Positions 5,567-6,283 of a DNA stretch of 6,283 nt are shown here, piece after piece; the stretch's first letter is position 1; every line of letters begins with the position of its first letter. The notes under the pieces are model-generated. The model was not told where the DNA came from. It did no database searches and was given only the letters and a program-made list of their open reading frames with translations. The translations under genes and the position numbers were made by a program. Origin of the DNA: Gammaproteobacteria bacterium (GTDB taxonomy: Bacteria; Pseudomonadota; Gammaproteobacteria; Thiohalospirales; Thiohalospiraceae); NCBI GenBank assembly GCA_014762485.1, contig JABURU010000036.1, positions 1-6,283 of the forward strand, read 5' to 3'.

Positions 5567-6283
5567 ATGGAGATGTCGGACAACACCCTGCTATGGCAGC
5601 CCACGGACGAACAGAAACAGTCCTCGGCGATGTGGGATTTCGCCCGCAAGACCCAGGCCTTTCATGGCGGGGCGGCGGATGATTTTGATGCCCTGCATGC
5701 CTGGTCGGTAAACTCACCCGCGAAGTTTTACAACACCCTGTGGGATTACCTGGAGATTGTCGGTGACAAGGGTGAGCAGGCCTACATGGCCGGCGAGACC
5801 ATTCATGATGCACAGTTTTATCCTGGTGCTCGTCTGAACTATGCCGAGAACCTGTTACAAAATGCCGATGATCGCCTGGCGGTAATCGCCCATCGCGATG
5901 ATGGCACGCGCCGTACCATTACGCGTGAGGCGTTATACCAACAGGTTTCACGTACGGTACAGGCATTGAAAGCCGAAGGCGTGAGTGAAGGCGACCGCGT
6001 GGCCGCCATCGTCAGTCATGACATCGAGGCCATAATCGGTTACCTGGCCACCTCGGCCATCGGTGCCATCTGGTCATCTTGCTCACCGGACTTTGGCCCG
6101 GCCGGCGCCTCGGATCGTCTATGCCAGATCGAGCCAACCATCCTGCTGGCCTTACCCAACTACCACTACGCCGGCAAGTATGTGGCTGTCAGTCCCACCA
6201 TCGAGGCAGTTGCTACCGCCTCCCAGCTAACGCAAGTAGTACTGATTCGCTATGCGATACCAGACCGCCTCGCGGCCTACCCC
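5567..6283 (+). CDS. aacS: Acetoacetyl-CoA synthetase, N-terminal part (cut by window end)
   Basis: The frame stays open from the ATG at 5567 to the last base, giving 239 residues of an enzyme usually about 650 long. Acetoacetyl-CoA synthetase activates acetoacetate with ATP and CoA through an acyl-adenylate. Visible features: an ACAS N-terminal domain with W23 and FYPGARLNYAENLL (84-97), then the start of the AMP-binding domain with GDRVAAIV (142-149) and WSSCSPDFG (169-177) followed by DRLCQIEP. The SSCSPDFG...QIEP pattern is characteristic of acetoacetyl-CoA rather than acetyl-CoA synthetases. The ATP-binding and A8/A10 motifs lie beyond the window. AAGGAA (5555-5560) sits 6 nt before the ATG and overlaps the thiolase stop codon; an in-frame ATG at 5573 is the alternative. 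Where relatives commonly have LPNIPE, this protein has VSHDIEA (149-155), a small divergence. It is likely translated from the same mRNA as the thiolase. Confidence 0.93.
   Translation, partial: MEMSDNTLLWQPTDEQKQSSAMWDFARKTQAFHGGAADDFDALHAWSVNSPAKFYNTLWDYLEIVGDKGEQAYMAGETIHDAQFYPGARLNYAENLLQNADDRLAVIAHRDDGTRRTITREALYQQVSRTVQALKAEGVSEGDRVAAIVSHDIEAIIGYLATSAIGAIWSSCSPDFGPAGASDRLCQIEPTILLALPNYHYAGKYVAVSPTIEAVATASQLTQVVLIRYAIPDRLAAYP

Overview
The window looks like chromosomal DNA of a gammaproteobacterium of moderate GC content. DbpA is of the gammaproteobacterial/E. coli type, the thiolase is of the PHB/Zoogloea type, and the genes are tightly packed with ordinary Shine-Dalgarno sequences. I cannot name the genus. 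I see no transposase, integrase, CRISPR array, tRNA or rRNA.

Layout: (1) 84-1478, plus strand, dbpA, a DEAD-box RNA helicase for 50S ribosome assembly. (2) A minus-strand cluster runs towards dbpA and ends 2 nt from its stop codon. In transcription order it holds a short ORF matching only the C-terminal part of a class I SAM-dependent methyltransferase (3813-3481), a soluble PAS-histidine kinase with a CxxCH motif in its ATPase domain (3457-2312), and a two-domain CbiX/sirohydrochlorin-chelatase-like protein (2296-1481). Gaps between these genes are 23 and 15 nt, so they probably form one operon. (3) 3814-4374 is an AT-rich intergenic region of about 560 bp between divergent operons. It contains a strong rho-independent terminator on the plus strand with no credible protein gene before it, which suggests a small RNA. 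It also has two inverted repeats and a candidate promoter for the downstream operon. (4) 4375-6283, plus strand: acetyl-CoA acetyltransferase (phaA/phbA type), then 10 nt later the start of acetoacetyl-CoA synthetase, which is cut off by the window end.

Together the last two genes connect free acetoacetate, acetoacetyl-CoA and acetyl-CoA: the synthetase activates acetoacetate, and the thiolase either cleaves acetoacetyl-CoA to two acetyl-CoA or makes it as the first step towards polyhydroxybutyrate. The minus-strand cluster has no obvious common pathway; a sensor kinase beside a tetrapyrrole-chelatase-like protein is suggestive but unproven.

No clearly undescribed system stands out. The items most worth checking are the putative small RNA at about 3979-4098, the orphan methyltransferase C-terminus, the CxxCH histidine kinase, and the half-degenerate chelatase.
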